From Hongsoonwoonella zoysiae (GTDB lineage Bacteria; Pseudomonadota; Alphaproteobacteria; Rhizobiales; Stappiaceae), in contig NZ_JABRXF010000001.1 of assembly GCF_013266695.1 (NCBI RefSeq), forward strand, positions 512,236-576,235: a stretch of 64,000 nucleotides of DNA, in the 5' to 3' direction. The translations under genes were made by a program, and so were the position numbers. The notes under the pieces were generated by a model. It did not search any database. It was not told the origin of the DNA and saw only the letters and a program-made list of their open reading frames with translations. How positions within the stretch are numbered: the stretch's first letter is position 1; each line of letters begins with the position of its first letter. Of the stretch, positions 1-10,279 are shown in pieces.

Positions 1-1
1 A

Positions 2-547
2 CTGCAGCGCTCCGTCTTCGTGGACCGGCAGCGGCGCAGCGCGACCGGAAAGGTGGCGGAAGAGATCGGCACCAGATTGTCCGACGGCGACGCGATGGTG
101 CTTTTCGCCGAAGGAACCTCCAACGACGGCAATTGCGTGCTGCCCTTCCGCTCCGCCCTGATCGGTGCGGCCCGCCACGCGATGGGCGACGACGAGGCAA
201 AGGTCTGGATCCAGCCGCTTTCAATCGCCTATACGAAGCTGCACGGCCTGCCGATGGGACGCCAATTCCGCCCGCATGTCGCGTGGTACGGCGACATGGA
301 AATGACGCATCATTTCCTTTCCGTCGTCGGCGAAGGGGCGATCGATGTAGAGCTAACCTGGGGCGAGCCCGTGCAGGTGGCCAATGGCGACGACCGCAAG
401 GCGCTTGCCCGCAAACTCGAGGGCGAGGTCCGCCGGATGGCGGCGGCGGCGCTGAACGGCAAGCCGGAACGGGGAGCGAGCCTGCGAACCGGCGACGGTG
501 CGCTATTCTCAAAAGGCGAAAAAACCGCTAATGCTGACGCCGCCTGA
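2..547 (+). CDS. plsC: 1-acyl-sn-glycerol-3-phosphate acyltransferase, C-terminal part
   Basis: Transfers an acyl chain to lysophosphatidate at the inner membrane to make phosphatidate. The frame is open to the window edge, so the N-terminus lies upstream; a GTG at 20 is internal, because the residues before it (LQRSVFVDRQRR) already form the family's FVDR block. Following it are FAEGTSNDG, the PlsC acyl-binding block usually seen as FPEGTRS, and a proline-containing AWYGDM segment. About 181 residues are visible of a family length near 260. The stop is 76 bases before the preferred miaB start, so it probably heads this plus-strand series. Assignment rests on the two motif blocks and the neighbourhood. 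Confidence 0.85.
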   Translation: MQRSVFVDRQRRSATGKVAEEIGTRLSDGDAMVLFAEGTSNDGNCVLPFRSALIGAARHAMGDDEAKVWIQPLSIAYTKLHGLPMGRQFRPHVAWYGDMEMTHHFLSVVGEGAIDVELTWGEPVQVANGDDRKALARKLEGEVRRMAAAALNGKPERGASLRTGDGALFSKGEKTANADAA

Positions 548-622
548 AGGCAGGCGTGGAAACAACGGACAGAATTCGCGATGCGGGCGGAAGGACGCGG
601 CCCGCGGCAGATCGAGGAAGAC

Positions 623-2062
<1,440 letters not shown>

Positions 2063-2083
2063 GCTAACGCTAGGAGGTGGTTC

Positions 2084-3205
2084 TTGACGGGCACTGCCCC
2101 TCCACCGACCCGTAACGGCAAAAACCGTGACGCGGTTCCGGCTTCCGACATGACGCATGTCGTGCTGGCCTTCGATGACAATCGCCTCGTCGGCGACTTG
2201 TTCGGACAATTCGACCAGAACCTCGCCATTATCGAGCAGCGTCTGGGTGTCGACGCGGTCGCGCGCGGCAACCAGGTGACGATCAAGGGCGCGCATTGGG
2301 CCTGCGAACAGGCGCGCCATGCGCTTGAATCGCTCTATGCGCGCTTGCAGCAAGGCCATGAGCTGCATCCCGCGGATGTGGAAGGCGCGCTCAGGATGGC
2401 GGCCGCCGCCGATGCGCAGCTCAACCTTCCGACGATCGAGCCGAAGTCGCGCATGGCTTTCGCCCAGGTCGCAACGCGCCGCAAGACGGTGATCGCCCGC
2501 ACACCCGCGCAGGACGCCTATATCCGCGCAATGGACCGGGCCGACCTCGTGTTCGGCACAGGCCCCGCCGGCACGGGCAAGACCTTCCTTGCGGTCGCCT
2601 ATGCCGCGACGCTGCTTGAACGCGGCGACGTGGCGCGGCTTATCCTCTCCCGTCCGGCCGTGGAAGCCGGCGAGCGCCTCGGCTTCCTGCCCGGCGACAT
2701 GAAGGAGAAGGTCGACCCCTATCTGCGTCCGCTTTACGACGCGCTGTTCGAGATGATGCCGCCGGAAAAGGTCGACCGCGGCCTGCAGTCGGGCATGATC
2801 GAGGTGGCACCCCTTGCCTTCATGCGCGGACGCACGCTTTCCAACGCCATGGTGATCCTGGATGAAGCCCAGAACACCACGACGATGCAGATGAAGATGT
2901 TCCTGACGCGCCTTGGCGAAAACTCCAAGATGATCGTCACCGGCGACCCCAGCCAGATCGACCTGCCGCCGGGCCAGAAGTCGGGTCTGCGCGAAGCGCT
3001 GTCGCTGCTGACGGAGGTTGAGGGTGTCACGCATGTGGCCTTCACCGAGGCCGACGTCGTGAGGCACGAACTCGTCGCGCGCATCGTGCGCGCCTATGAC
3101 GACGCCTCTCGCAAGGCGTCCGAGGAACGCGAGGCGCGCGCGGGCGCGATGGACGAGGCTGACGGCCCCCAGGCGCTTGCCTGGGACCGCAGCAGGCAGC
3201 GATGA
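2084..3205 (+). CDS. phoH: PhoH family P-loop ATPase
   Basis: Cytosolic ATPase of the PhoH/YbeZ type, functionally linked in bacteria to YbeY and rRNA maturation. Walker A is GTGPAGTGKT at residues 158-167 and Walker B is VILDEAQN near residue 260; the N-terminal 120 residues fit the KH-like part of the long PhoH form. The start is TTG, supported by a perfect AGGAGG at 2072-2077 with six-base spacing; the next Met is residue 23. The stop overlaps the ybeY ATG by four bases (ATGA), so translational coupling is likely. 373 residues, typical of rhizobial PhoH. Confidence 0.93.
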   Translation: MTGTAPPPTRNGKNRDAVPASDMTHVVLAFDDNRLVGDLFGQFDQNLAIIEQRLGVDAVARGNQVTIKGAHWACEQARHALESLYARLQQGHELHPADVEGALRMAAAADAQLNLPTIEPKSRMAFAQVATRRKTVIARTPAQDAYIRAMDRADLVFGTGPAGTGKTFLAVAYAATLLERGDVARLILSRPAVEAGERLGFLPGDMKEKVDPYLRPLYDALFEMMPPEKVDRGLQSGMIEVAPLAFMRGRTLSNAMVILDEAQNTTTMQMKMFLTRLGENSKMIVTGDPSQIDLPPGQKSGLREALSLLTEVEGVTHVAFTEADVVRHELVARIVRAYDDASRKASEEREARAGAMDEADGPQALAWDRSRQR

Positions 3206-3729
3206 CGAAACCCTCACCCGTCGAAGTGCCCGGCGAGGTCGAAATCGACATAAGCATCGAGGCTCCGGCCTGGGGTGATCCCGCCCCGCTGCAGCGTCTT
3301 TTCGAAAGAGCATTGCGGGAAGCTTTCGCGGAGGCGGACCTTAGCGTCGTGCCCGGCACGGAACTTTCCGTCGTGCTGACCGACGATGCCGCGATCCGCG
3401 AGCTCAACCGCGAATGGCGGGGCAAGGACAAACCGACGAACGTTCTCTCGTTTCCCGGCGGCGACGAGGACGAACCGCCCTTCGGGCCGCTTCTCGGCGA
3501 CATCGTGATCGCCCGTGAAACGCTGGAACACGAAGCAGAAGCGGAAAAAAAGAGCTTTCCCGCGCATTTGACGCATCTGTTTATTCACGGTCTACTTCAT
3601 CTTTTCGGGTACGATCACCAGATAGAGGAGGAAGCGCAGGAGATGGAAGATGCGGAACGGCGCATTCTGGCACGTCTCGGCATCTCCGACCCCTACGCCG
3701 AAACACCCCTTGCCGGAGACGAGGCCTGA
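3202..3729 (+). CDS. ybeY: rRNA maturation RNase YbeY
   Basis: Single-strand endoribonuclease acting in 16S rRNA 3' end processing and ribosome quality control. The zinc motif HGLLHLFGYDH is complete with H129, H133 and H139. The 175-residue length is a little longer than the E. coli protein because of acidic tails at both ends. Start ATG overlaps the phoH stop. The pairing with phoH is conserved widely, and the next gene (CorC-like) also follows the standard order. Confidence 0.95.
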   Translation: MTKPSPVEVPGEVEIDISIEAPAWGDPAPLQRLFERALREAFAEADLSVVPGTELSVVLTDDAAIRELNREWRGKDKPTNVLSFPGGDEDEPPFGPLLGDIVIARETLEHEAEAEKKSFPAHLTHLFIHGLLHLFGYDHQIEEEAQEMEDAERRILARLGISDPYAETPLAGDEA

Positions 3730-3809
3730 TCCGGCGGCAAGAAGCTGTCGGGCGCCCAACCAGGCCCTGACGGCCTCCAGATGCTCCGCGGCGCGGACAA
3801 AATGAGACG

Positions 3810-4961
3810 ATGAACGACGCAGAAACACGAAGTCCCGAAGCTTCTTCCGAAAATACGGCCGCTTCCCCGGATGCGGCCCCCGCCCGACAACCTGACGCGG
3901 CAGGCCCGCTGTTCGCCCCCGTTCGCAAGCTTTTGCGCCGGATCAGCATGATTGGCGGCGGCAAGGCTTCCTTGCGCGAGAACCTGCAGGACGAACTGGC
4001 CCGCGTCGACGGGCCGGACATGATCTTCACGCCGGAAGAGCGCATGCTGCTCGGCAATATCCTGCGGCTTCGCGAAGTGCGCGTGGACGACGTGATGGTG
4101 CCGCGCGCCGATATCGACGCCGTCGACGAGGGTATCCTGATCGGCCGCCTGATGGAGGTGTTCCAGGAATCGGGCCATTCCCGCATGCCGGTTTACCGTG
4201 ACACGCTCGATGATCCGCGCGGCATGGTGCACATCAAGGACCTTATGTCCTATTTCGCCGAGCAGGCGCAAAAAGGCACGCAGGAACCGGCAAAAAAGGC
4301 CCCCGAGAAGCAGAACGGCAAGTCGAACGCCGCCAGCGACGAGGAAAGAAAGCCTGCCGACGGGTCCAACTTCGACCTTGGCCTCGACCTTTCCAACGTC
4401 GATCTCAATGCGCCCTTGTCCGAACTCAATATCATCCGCCCGGTGCTCTTCGTACCGCCGTCCATGCCCGCTACCGACCTCATGGCGAAAATGCAGACCG
4501 AACGCGTGCAGATGGCCCTCGTCATCGACGAATACGGCGGCACCGACGGTCTCGCTTCGCTGGAAGATCTGGTCGAGACCGTCGTAGGCGATATCGAGGA
4601 CGAACACGACGAGGACGAAGAGGCGATGATCGCCAAGGTCGGCGAAAACGTCTGGATTACCGATCCGCGCGTGCTGATAGAGGACGTCGAGGAGCAACTC
4701 GGCGCCGATTTCCAGATCGGCGACCTCGCGGAAGAGGTCGATACGCTTGGTGGGCTGCTTTTTACGCTGATCGGCCGTGTACCGGTACGCGGCGAGCTGA
4801 TTTCCCCCCGCGCACTGCCCGGCTTCGAATTCGAGGTGCTGGACGCCGATCCGCGACGCATCAAGCGCATGCGTATCCGCCGCCGCAGGGCGGGCGATCA
4901 GCGGCTGGCCGAAACCCGCCGGCGCGGGCGGCGGGATGACGGTACGGCTGAAGCAGGATAG
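3810..4961 (+). CDS. CBS-pair / CorC_HlyC domain protein (hemolysin-family name, not a toxin)
   Basis: Soluble CorC/TlyC-type protein of 383 residues. It has a first CBS repeat starting near residue 95 (DDVMVPRADIDAV), a charged low-complexity insertion of about 45 residues (roughly 145-190, rich in K/E/A), a second CBS repeat (about 200-260) and a C-terminal CorC_HlyC domain (about 275-350, including GGLLFTLIGRVP). It lacks the DUF21 membrane domain of longer relatives. Family members are tied to Mg/Co homeostasis, but the actual ligand is unknown. The nearest upstream ATG (3802) runs into a stop after three codons, so 3810 is the start. It follows ybeY and precedes lnt, the same order as ybeX-lnt in E. 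coli. Confidence 0.88.
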   Translation: MNDAETRSPEASSENTAASPDAAPARQPDAAGPLFAPVRKLLRRISMIGGGKASLRENLQDELARVDGPDMIFTPEERMLLGNILRLREVRVDDVMVPRADIDAVDEGILIGRLMEVFQESGHSRMPVYRDTLDDPRGMVHIKDLMSYFAEQAQKGTQEPAKKAPEKQNGKSNAASDEERKPADGSNFDLGLDLSNVDLNAPLSELNIIRPVLFVPPSMPATDLMAKMQTERVQMALVIDEYGGTDGLASLEDLVETVVGDIEDEHDEDEEAMIAKVGENVWITDPRVLIEDVEEQLGADFQIGDLAEEVDTLGGLLFTLIGRVPVRGELISPRALPGFEFEVLDADPRRIKRMRIRRRRAGDQRLAETRRRGRRDDGTAEAG

Positions 4962-5121
4962 ATCTTCGATTCATCGTCGAATTGCAGCACTTTCCCGCGA
5001 AATCCAGCCGCTTTCACTTGACCGCTTATCTTGCGTAAGCCGATCTTTTGCGATGCAGGTGCGTGATTCGCGCACTCCCTTTCCAGCCTTTGCGGAAAGC
5101 GCCATCGGGGTCCGGACGCAA

Positions 5122-6708
5122 GTGCATCGCCTGTCACACATATTCCTGATCAGCTGGGGATGGCGACGCTTCGGCCTTGCGTTTGGCGCAGGCGCTGCCT
5201 CGGCACTTGCGTTCGCCCCATTCGGGTGGTTCCCGATCCTTGCGTTCACCATGCCGGCGCTGGTCTGGTTGCTCGACGGCGCAATCGAACAGGATACGGG
5301 CGGGAGGCGGGTTCGGCCCGCGATGTTTGTCGGCTGGTGGTTCTTTTTCGGCTTTCACCTCGCAGGGCTATGGTGGATCGGGCGCGCTTTCCTGGTGGAC
5401 GCCGATCGCTTCTTGTGGCTGATGCCGCTGGCCGTCATAGCCATGCCCGCCGGGCTTTCCCTGTTCGGCGCATTGGGCGCGGGGATCGCAGCGCTTTTCT
5501 GGCGCGACGGCTGGCCGCGCATTTACGCGCTCGCCTTCGCATTCGTCACGATGGACTGGGTGCGCGGAAACATCCTGACGGGATTTCCATGGAACACCTG
5601 GGGGCAGGCATTCGCCGAAACCCCGGTTCTCGCGCAGACCGCATCGCTCGTCGGTGCCGACGGCCTCGGCTTCCTCGTCGTTCTGATCTTCGCAAGCCCG
5701 GCCCTTCTTGCAGAGCATACGCGCGGCAGCCGCGCCACGCCCGTCGCGACGGGCCTGCTTCTGCTTGCGATCGCCGGGTTCGGCGCCATTCGCCTCGGCG
5801 GGGCGATGCCGGGCGAACATGAGGATATCGGCCTGAGAATCGTTCAGCCGGCAATCCCGCAGGAGGAAAAATGGCGGCCGGAAAACAGGGAAGCAGTCTT
5901 CTCCACGCTGATCGAAATGTCCGAACGTCCGTTTTCCGACCCTTACGAAGAACGATCACGCCACATAATCGTCTGGCCGGAATCGGCGGTTCCCTTTCTT
6001 TTGACGGAGGAACCGGGCGCGCTATCGGATATCGCCTCGATGCTTTCGCAGGGCGAAATCCTGATAACCGGCGCCATCCGCTCCGAAACCGGGAATGGCG
6101 AGCGCGTTTTCTACAACAGCGTCTACGCCATCGGCGAGGACGGCACGATCCTCGACGCCTACGACAAGGTTCATCTCGTCCCGTTTGGCGAATATGTGCC
6201 GCTTCAGCCCTTGTTCGACCGCCTCGGCATTACGGGTCTCGTGCAGGGAGCCGGCGACTTCCTGCCCGGTTTCAGAAACCGCCTGCTGGACGCAGGTGGA
6301 ATTCCGGCCTTTTCGCCGCTCGTATGCTACGAGATCATATTCCCGGGCGCGATGTGGACGCCCGACGGGCGGCCGGCATGGATATTGAACGTCACCAACG
6401 ATGCCTGGTTCGGCGAGACCTCCGGACCCTACCAGCATTTCGCCCAGGCCAGGCTTCGCGCGGTGGAACAGGGCATCCCCGTGGTGCGGGCCGCCAACAC
6501 CGGAATATCAGCGGTCATCGACCCCTATGGGCGCATCATCGCAAGTCTCGGCTTGCAAAATCGTGGTAATATCGACTCTGGGTTGCCGAACTATATTCCT
6601 GCAACTTTCTTTTCCCTCTACCAAAGATACCTGTTTTCTTGTTTCTTTTTCATTTCGCTGATCCTGCTGATCATATTACGCTACGTAATTCGTACTCGTA
6701 ATGATTGA
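5122..6708 (+). CDS. lnt: apolipoprotein N-acyltransferase
   Basis: Inner-membrane enzyme that N-acylates the lipid-modified cysteine of lipoproteins. Several N-terminal membrane helices are followed by a nitrilase-fold periplasmic domain with the catalytic triad E287 (WPESAVP), K349 (YDKVHLVPFGEYVP) and C402 (VCYEIIFP), then a C-terminal helix. The frame is open back to ATG 4936, overlapping the previous gene, and ATG 5053 is also possible. GTG 5122 puts the conserved WGWRR-type start in the usual place and gives 528 residues, close to family length, so I prefer it with moderate certainty. In Sinorhizobium this gene is actA, needed for acid tolerance, and precedes phrR as here. Confidence 0.93.
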   Translation: MHRLSHIFLISWGWRRFGLAFGAGAASALAFAPFGWFPILAFTMPALVWLLDGAIEQDTGGRRVRPAMFVGWWFFFGFHLAGLWWIGRAFLVDADRFLWLMPLAVIAMPAGLSLFGALGAGIAALFWRDGWPRIYALAFAFVTMDWVRGNILTGFPWNTWGQAFAETPVLAQTASLVGADGLGFLVVLIFASPALLAEHTRGSRATPVATGLLLLAIAGFGAIRLGGAMPGEHEDIGLRIVQPAIPQEEKWRPENREAVFSTLIEMSERPFSDPYEERSRHIIVWPESAVPFLLTEEPGALSDIASMLSQGEILITGAIRSETGNGERVFYNSVYAIGEDGTILDAYDKVHLVPFGEYVPLQPLFDRLGITGLVQGAGDFLPGFRNRLLDAGGIPAFSPLVCYEIIFPGAMWTPDGRPAWILNVTNDAWFGETSGPYQHFAQARLRAVEQGIPVVRAANTGISAVIDPYGRIIASLGLQNRGNIDSGLPNYIPATFFSLYQRYLFSCFFFISLILLIILRYVIRTRND

Positions 6709-6733
6709 CGAGGGTACGGCGGGGGCGGCATTA
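6705..6733 (+). promoter_or_regulatory. possible phrR promoter
   Basis: TTGACG at 6705-6710 overlaps the lnt stop; 17 bases on is GCATTA (or CATTAT with 18). This fits the alphaproteobacterial housekeeping pattern loosely. It would give phrR a leader of about 185 bases that is noticeably richer in A and T than the flanking genes. Confidence 0.3.
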
Positions 6734-6923
6734 TTGGATACGACCGTTACGTTTAGTTTCGGCTCATACAAACGAGGAATGGCATCCGGAATCAATCTTC
6801 CCTGATAGTTCTTCGCCCGAAACAAAGAAATCGAACATTCGGCCGGAGATCCGAAAAGAACATACAATCAAATAAAAAGAACTCGGGTTACGTCTACCAC
6901 TGTGGCAACAAAGAGGGCCAGAA

Positions 6924-7331
6924 ATGCCCAGCAAAAAGGCACCTAATCCCATCGACGTTCATGTGGGCAGCCGCGTACGGCTGCGGCGCATGATGCTTGG
7001 AATGAGCCAGGAAAAGCTTGGCGAAAGCCTAGGCATAACTTTCCAGCAAATCCAGAAATATGAAAAAGGCACGAACCGGATCGGCGCGAGCCGCCTGCAG
7101 CATATAGCGACCGTGCTGAAAGTGCCCGTATCCTTCTTCTTCGAAGACGCGCCGGGCAGTCCGGAGGATGTACCGGCCAGCGGAGATTCGCAGCAAACGT
7201 CCTATGTGGTCGACTTTCTCTCATCGTCCGAGGGATTATCGCTCAACAAGGCTTTCGTGCGTATCGAGGATGCCAAGGTGCGTCGGCGCATCGTCGACCT
7301 CGTGCGCTCCATCGCGGGCGAAGACGCCTGA
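6924..7331 (+). CDS. phrR: XRE-family transcriptional regulator, PhrR/PraR type
   Basis: 135-residue DNA-binding protein. The helix-turn-helix lies at about residues 13-67 (LRRMMLGMSQEKLGESLGIT, then QIQKYEKGTNRIGASRLQHIA), followed by a variable linker and a conserved C-terminal helix (NKAFVRIEDAKVRRRIVDLV). This architecture and the position between lnt and metK match PhrR, the low-pH-induced regulator next to actA in Sinorhizobium, and PraR of Rhizobium leguminosarum, which controls quorum-sensing and attachment genes. ATG 6924 is preceded by GAGGG. Targets in this organism are unknown. Confidence 0.85.
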   Translation: MPSKKAPNPIDVHVGSRVRLRRMMLGMSQEKLGESLGITFQQIQKYEKGTNRIGASRLQHIATVLKVPVSFFFEDAPGSPEDVPASGDSQQTSYVVDFLSSSEGLSLNKAFVRIEDAKVRRRIVDLVRSIAGEDA

Positions 7332-7385
7332 CCGCTCGCCGGCCGGTTTCCCTGCGTCCTGCGTCGATGCATGGGGCGCCCGGAC

Positions 7386-7414
7386 TTGACGGCAATCGGC
7401 GAACCATTCATTAG
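7386..7414 (+). promoter_or_regulatory. possible metK promoter
   Basis: TTGACG at 7386-7391, a 17-base spacer, then CATTAG at 7409-7414. The predicted start near 7421 lies immediately before the GC hairpin at 7431, giving a short leader of about 64 bases ahead of the metK ATG. Read by eye only. Confidence 0.35.
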
Positions 7415-7430
7415 AGCTTCTGAAATATAT

Positions 7431-7466
7431 GGAGCGGCGGTTTTTCCGCCGCTCCTGCTTTATTTT
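7431..7466 (+). terminator. intrinsic terminator or attenuator before metK
   Basis: A perfect 10-bp stem (GGAGCGGCGG 7431-7440 with CCGCCGCTCC 7446-7455), a TTTTT loop, and a T-rich tail TGCTTTATTTT. It is 19 bases before the metK ATG and 100 bases after phrR. It could simply end phrR transcription, or it could attenuate metK if the promoter at 7386 is real. Confidence 0.7.
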
Positions 7467-7484
7467 CCCAGAAGGACGATTGCC

Positions 7485-8657
7485 ATGGCGCGTCAGGACT
7501 ATCTTTTCACTTCCGAGTCCGTTTCGGAAGGACATCCGGACAAGGTTTGCGATAGAATATCTGATACTATCGTGGACGCGTTTCTGGCCGAAATGCCGGA
7601 AGCGCGCGTTGCCTGCGAAACCCTGACGACGACGAACCGCGTCGTGATCGCTGGCGAAACGCGCGGCCCGAACACCCTGACGCACGACTACCTCGCCCAT
7701 CTCACGCGCCTGGCGATCAAGGATATCGGCTACGAGCAGGACGGTTTCCACTGGGAGACCTGCGATATCGCCGTGCACCTGCACGGTCAGTCGGAGCATA
7801 TCGCACAGGGTGTGGATGCCGCCGACAACAAGGACGAGGGCGCTGGCGATCAGGGCATCATGTTCGGCTATGCCTGCCGCGAAACGCCGGAGCTTATGCC
7901 CGCGCCGATCTTTTATTCCCACAAGATCCTTCACATGCTGGCGGAAGCACGCAAGTCCGGCCGCGAACCGGCGCTCGGACCGGACGCCAAGAGCCAGGTG
8001 ACGGTGCGCTATGCCGAAGGCCGCCCGGTCGGCATAACCTCCATTGTGCTGTCCACCCAGCACATCGACGCGAACCTGACATCGGATGATGTGAGGGGCA
8101 TCGTCGAGCCCTACATCCGCGCGGCGGTGCCCGACGGATGGATCCTGCCCGAAACCGTGTGGCACGTGAACCCGACCGGCAAATTCGTGATCGGCGGGCC
8201 CGACGGCGACTGCGGACTGACGGGCCGCAAAATCATCGTCGATACATATGGCGGCGCAGCACCGCACGGTGGCGGCGCATTCTCCGGCAAGGATCCGACC
8301 AAGGTCGACCGCTCCGCTGCCTATGCAGCGCGCTATCTCGCCAAGAACGTTGTGGCTGCGGACCTTGCCGACCGCTGCACGATCCAGCTTTCCTACGCAA
8401 TCGGCGTTTCCGAGCCGCTGTCGGTCTACGTCGACCTTCACGGCACCGGACGGTGCGAAGAGGCAAGGCTTGAAAACGCTCTGCGGGAAGTGATGAGCCT
8501 GACGCCGCGCGGCATCCGCGAACACCTGAAGCTGAATCGCCCGATCTATGCCCGCACGGCGGCATATGGCCATTTCGGCCGCGAGCCGGAGGCCGATGGC
8601 GGGTTTTCCTGGGAGAAGATCGACCTGGTTCACGCCATCCGCGATGCGGTGGCCTGA
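7485..8657 (+). CDS. metK: S-adenosylmethionine synthetase
   Basis: Makes SAM from methionine and ATP in the cytosol. The three-domain fold is recognisable from [14 protein letters not shown] at the start, [12 protein letters not shown] near residue 120 and the glycine-rich [19 protein letters not shown] near 260. The frame extends upstream to ATG 7371, but that includes the terminator hairpin; ATG 7485 with AAGGA upstream begins [12 protein letters not shown], the usual N-terminus. 390 residues. trmB follows 39 bases later. SAM from this enzyme feeds the two modification enzymes encoded here (MiaB, TrmB). Confidence 0.97.
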   Translation: MARQDYLFTSESVSEGHPDKVCDRISDTIVDAFLAEMPEARVACETLTTTNRVVIAGETRGPNTLTHDYLAHLTRLAIKDIGYEQDGFHWETCDIAVHLHGQSEHIAQGVDAADNKDEGAGDQGIMFGYACRETPELMPAPIFYSHKILHMLAEARKSGREPALGPDAKSQVTVRYAEGRPVGITSIVLSTQHIDANLTSDDVRGIVEPYIRAAVPDGWILPETVWHVNPTGKFVIGGPDGDCGLTGRKIIVDTYGGAAPHGGGAFSGKDPTKVDRSAAYAARYLAKNVVAADLADRCTIQLSYAIGVSEPLSVYVDLHGTGRCEEARLENALREVMSLTPRGIREHLKLNRPIYARTAAYGHFGREPEADGGFSWEKIDLVHAIRDAVA

Positions 8658-8696
8658 CGATCGCGAACCGGAAACGGCAAGCACGCGCGATACCGC

Positions 8697-9383
8697 ATGA
8701 TCGACCACAGGAAAGGTTCCTTTTTCGGCCGCCGGAAGGGCAAGCCGCTGCGCGAGCGGCAGGCTTCCCTCATGGAGACGGTGCTGCCAGCCTTGCGCCC
8801 GGACCTCGGCACCCCGCCGCCGGAGGATATTCGCCGTCTCTTCGCCGCACCGGTGAAGGACGTCTGGCTGGAAGTCGGCTTCGGCGGTGGCGAACACCTG
8901 CTTCATGAGGCGGAACGCTTGCCGGAAACCGGCTTCATAGGCGTCGAACCATTCGTCGGCGGCATGGCGAAAGCTGTCGCCGGATCAGCCGACGCAGCGC
9001 TTCAAAACCTTCGCCTTTTCGACGATGACGCCGGCAAGCTGCTCGACTGGCTGCCGGAAAGCTCGGTTGACGGCGTCTACCAGCTCTATCCCGACCCCTG
9101 GCCAAAGAAACGTCACTGGAAGCGGCGGTTCATAAACCCGGTCAATCTCGACCGTTACGCCCGCGTGATGAAGCCCGGCGCCCTTTTCCGCTTCGCGAGC
9201 GACATTGACACCTATGTGGACTGGACGCTGCGGCACATGCGCAACCATCCAGCCTTCGCATGGACATGCGAACGGGCGTCGGACTGGAAGGAACCCTGGC
9301 AGCCCTGGTCCGGGACGCGATACGAGAAAAAAGCTATCGCGGAGGGCCGGGTGCCGCGATATCTGGAGTTCCGGCGTATCTGA
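8697..9383 (+). CDS. trmB: tRNA (guanine-N7-)-methyltransferase
   Basis: SAM-dependent enzyme that makes m7G46 in tRNA. The Rossmann SAM site is LEVGFGGGEHLLHEA near residues 58-72, and the family signature LYPDPWPKKRHWKRR is at about 131-145. 228 residues, full length for the bacterial form. The ATG is preceded by little Shine-Dalgarno sequence; no better in-frame start is present. It probably shares the metK transcript. Confidence 0.95.
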   Translation: MIDHRKGSFFGRRKGKPLRERQASLMETVLPALRPDLGTPPPEDIRRLFAAPVKDVWLEVGFGGGEHLLHEAERLPETGFIGVEPFVGGMAKAVAGSADAALQNLRLFDDDAGKLLDWLPESSVDGVYQLYPDPWPKKRHWKRRFINPVNLDRYARVMKPGALFRFASDIDTYVDWTLRHMRNHPAFAWTCERASDWKEPWQPWSGTRYEKKAIAEGRVPRYLEFRRI

Positions 9384-9418
9384 CGGCGGCAAGTCCGGCT
9401 GGTGCGGGGCGATCACCT

Positions 9419-9446
9419 CTTGCGTCAGCGGGCATTTTGGCTATAT
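9419..9446 (+). promoter_or_regulatory. promoter of the rimP-nusA-infB operon
   Basis: CTTGCG at 9419-9424, 16-base spacer, CTATAT at 9441-9446. The -10 matches the rhizobial consensus CTATAT exactly and the -35 differs from CTTGAC only at its end. It sits 36 bases after trmB, so the rimP operon can start independently of metK-trmB. Confidence 0.55.
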
Positions 9447-9486
9447 ATGAGCGCAAAGTTCTCAAGCGGCTCTTGTGAGTGGTTGG

Positions 9487-9520
9487 AGAGTGGGCCCACC
9501 CCGGGACCCGCTCTTTTTTG
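9487..9520 (+). terminator. leader terminator/attenuator upstream of rimP
   Basis: Stem AGAGTGGG (9487-9494) with CCCGCTCT (9507-9514), one G-T pair, continued by CCC/GGG inside, then TTTTTTG. It lies downstream of the likely promoter at 9419 and 108 bases before the rimP start, so a transcript from that promoter must pass it. Either premature termination controls the operon or it ends a short RNA of about 70 bases. Confidence 0.65.
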
Positions 9521-9627
9521 TTTCTCAACACCGATCACACGGCAGGAGCGCCGAAATCCATTACGCAAAGCTCTTCGCAGCGCGCGACGCGGCGGGAGCG
9601 TGACAGGGACGAAAGACGGGCGGCCAA

Positions 9628-10197
9628 TTGCAGGAAGACCAGCGGCTTGTGAAGGAAAGCGGCCTTGAGGCGCGCGTTGCGGCGATCGTCGAACCGGTGA
9701 TCGAGGATCTCGGCTACCGCCTGGTTCGGATTCGCATTTCAGGGTTGAACGGCTGCACCTTGCAGATCATGGCGGAACGTCCGGACGGCACGATGACCGT
9801 TGAGGATTGCGAGGAGATAAGCAGGGCGGTGTCGCCCGTTCTCGACGTGGATGACCCGATCAATCGGGCCTACCATCTCGAGATCTCATCCCCCGGCATC
9901 GACCGTCCGCTGGTGCGCCCAGGCGATTTCGACCGCTGGAGCGGACATCTGGCCCGCGTCGAGATGGCGATCGCCGTCGATGGAAGAAAACGCTTCAAGG
10001 GCACCGTGCTCGGCACGGACGACGGCAAGGCCGTGATCAGGCTGGACGACGCCCCGGACGAAGGGGAGCGCGATGTGCGGCTCACGATCGAGGATATCGC
10101 CGAAGCCCGGCTCATCCTGACCGACGAGCTGATTTCCGCCGCGTTGAAGGCGGAAAAGGCGGCGAAGGCCGCACGGGGTATTGACGACGGGGACTGA
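9628..10197 (+). CDS. rimP: ribosome maturation factor RimP
   Basis: Assembly factor for the 30S subunit. The N-terminal half is strongly conserved ([49 protein letters not shown]), followed by an SH3-like C-terminal domain and an Ala/Lys-rich tail. TTG 9628 is used as start; GTG 9649 seven codons later has CAGGAAG upstream at a workable distance and is a real alternative. First gene of the rimP-nusA-ylxR-infB operon. Confidence 0.92.
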   Translation: MQEDQRLVKESGLEARVAAIVEPVIEDLGYRLVRIRISGLNGCTLQIMAERPDGTMTVEDCEEISRAVSPVLDVDDPINRAYHLEISSPGIDRPLVRPGDFDRWSGHLARVEMAIAVDGRKRFKGTVLGTDDGKAVIRLDDAPDEGERDVRLTIEDIAEARLILTDELISAALKAEKAAKAARGIDDGD

Positions 10198-10279
10198 ACT
10201 TTGACCGGGCCGCGACGACGCCCGCAAAAACGAGGAACGGCGCACCCGCGAAGCACGGGCGCGAGAGGAGTAATCTGAG

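Noticed and set aside
3810-4961. Hemolysin/virulence factor
   Set aside because: The family name is historical; the domains are CBS plus CorC_HlyC, not a pore-forming toxin.
7386-7485. Known SAM riboswitch before metK
   Set aside because: The leader is too short and lacks the conserved cores of the SAM-II and SAM/SAH classes as I know them; only a simple hairpin is seen.
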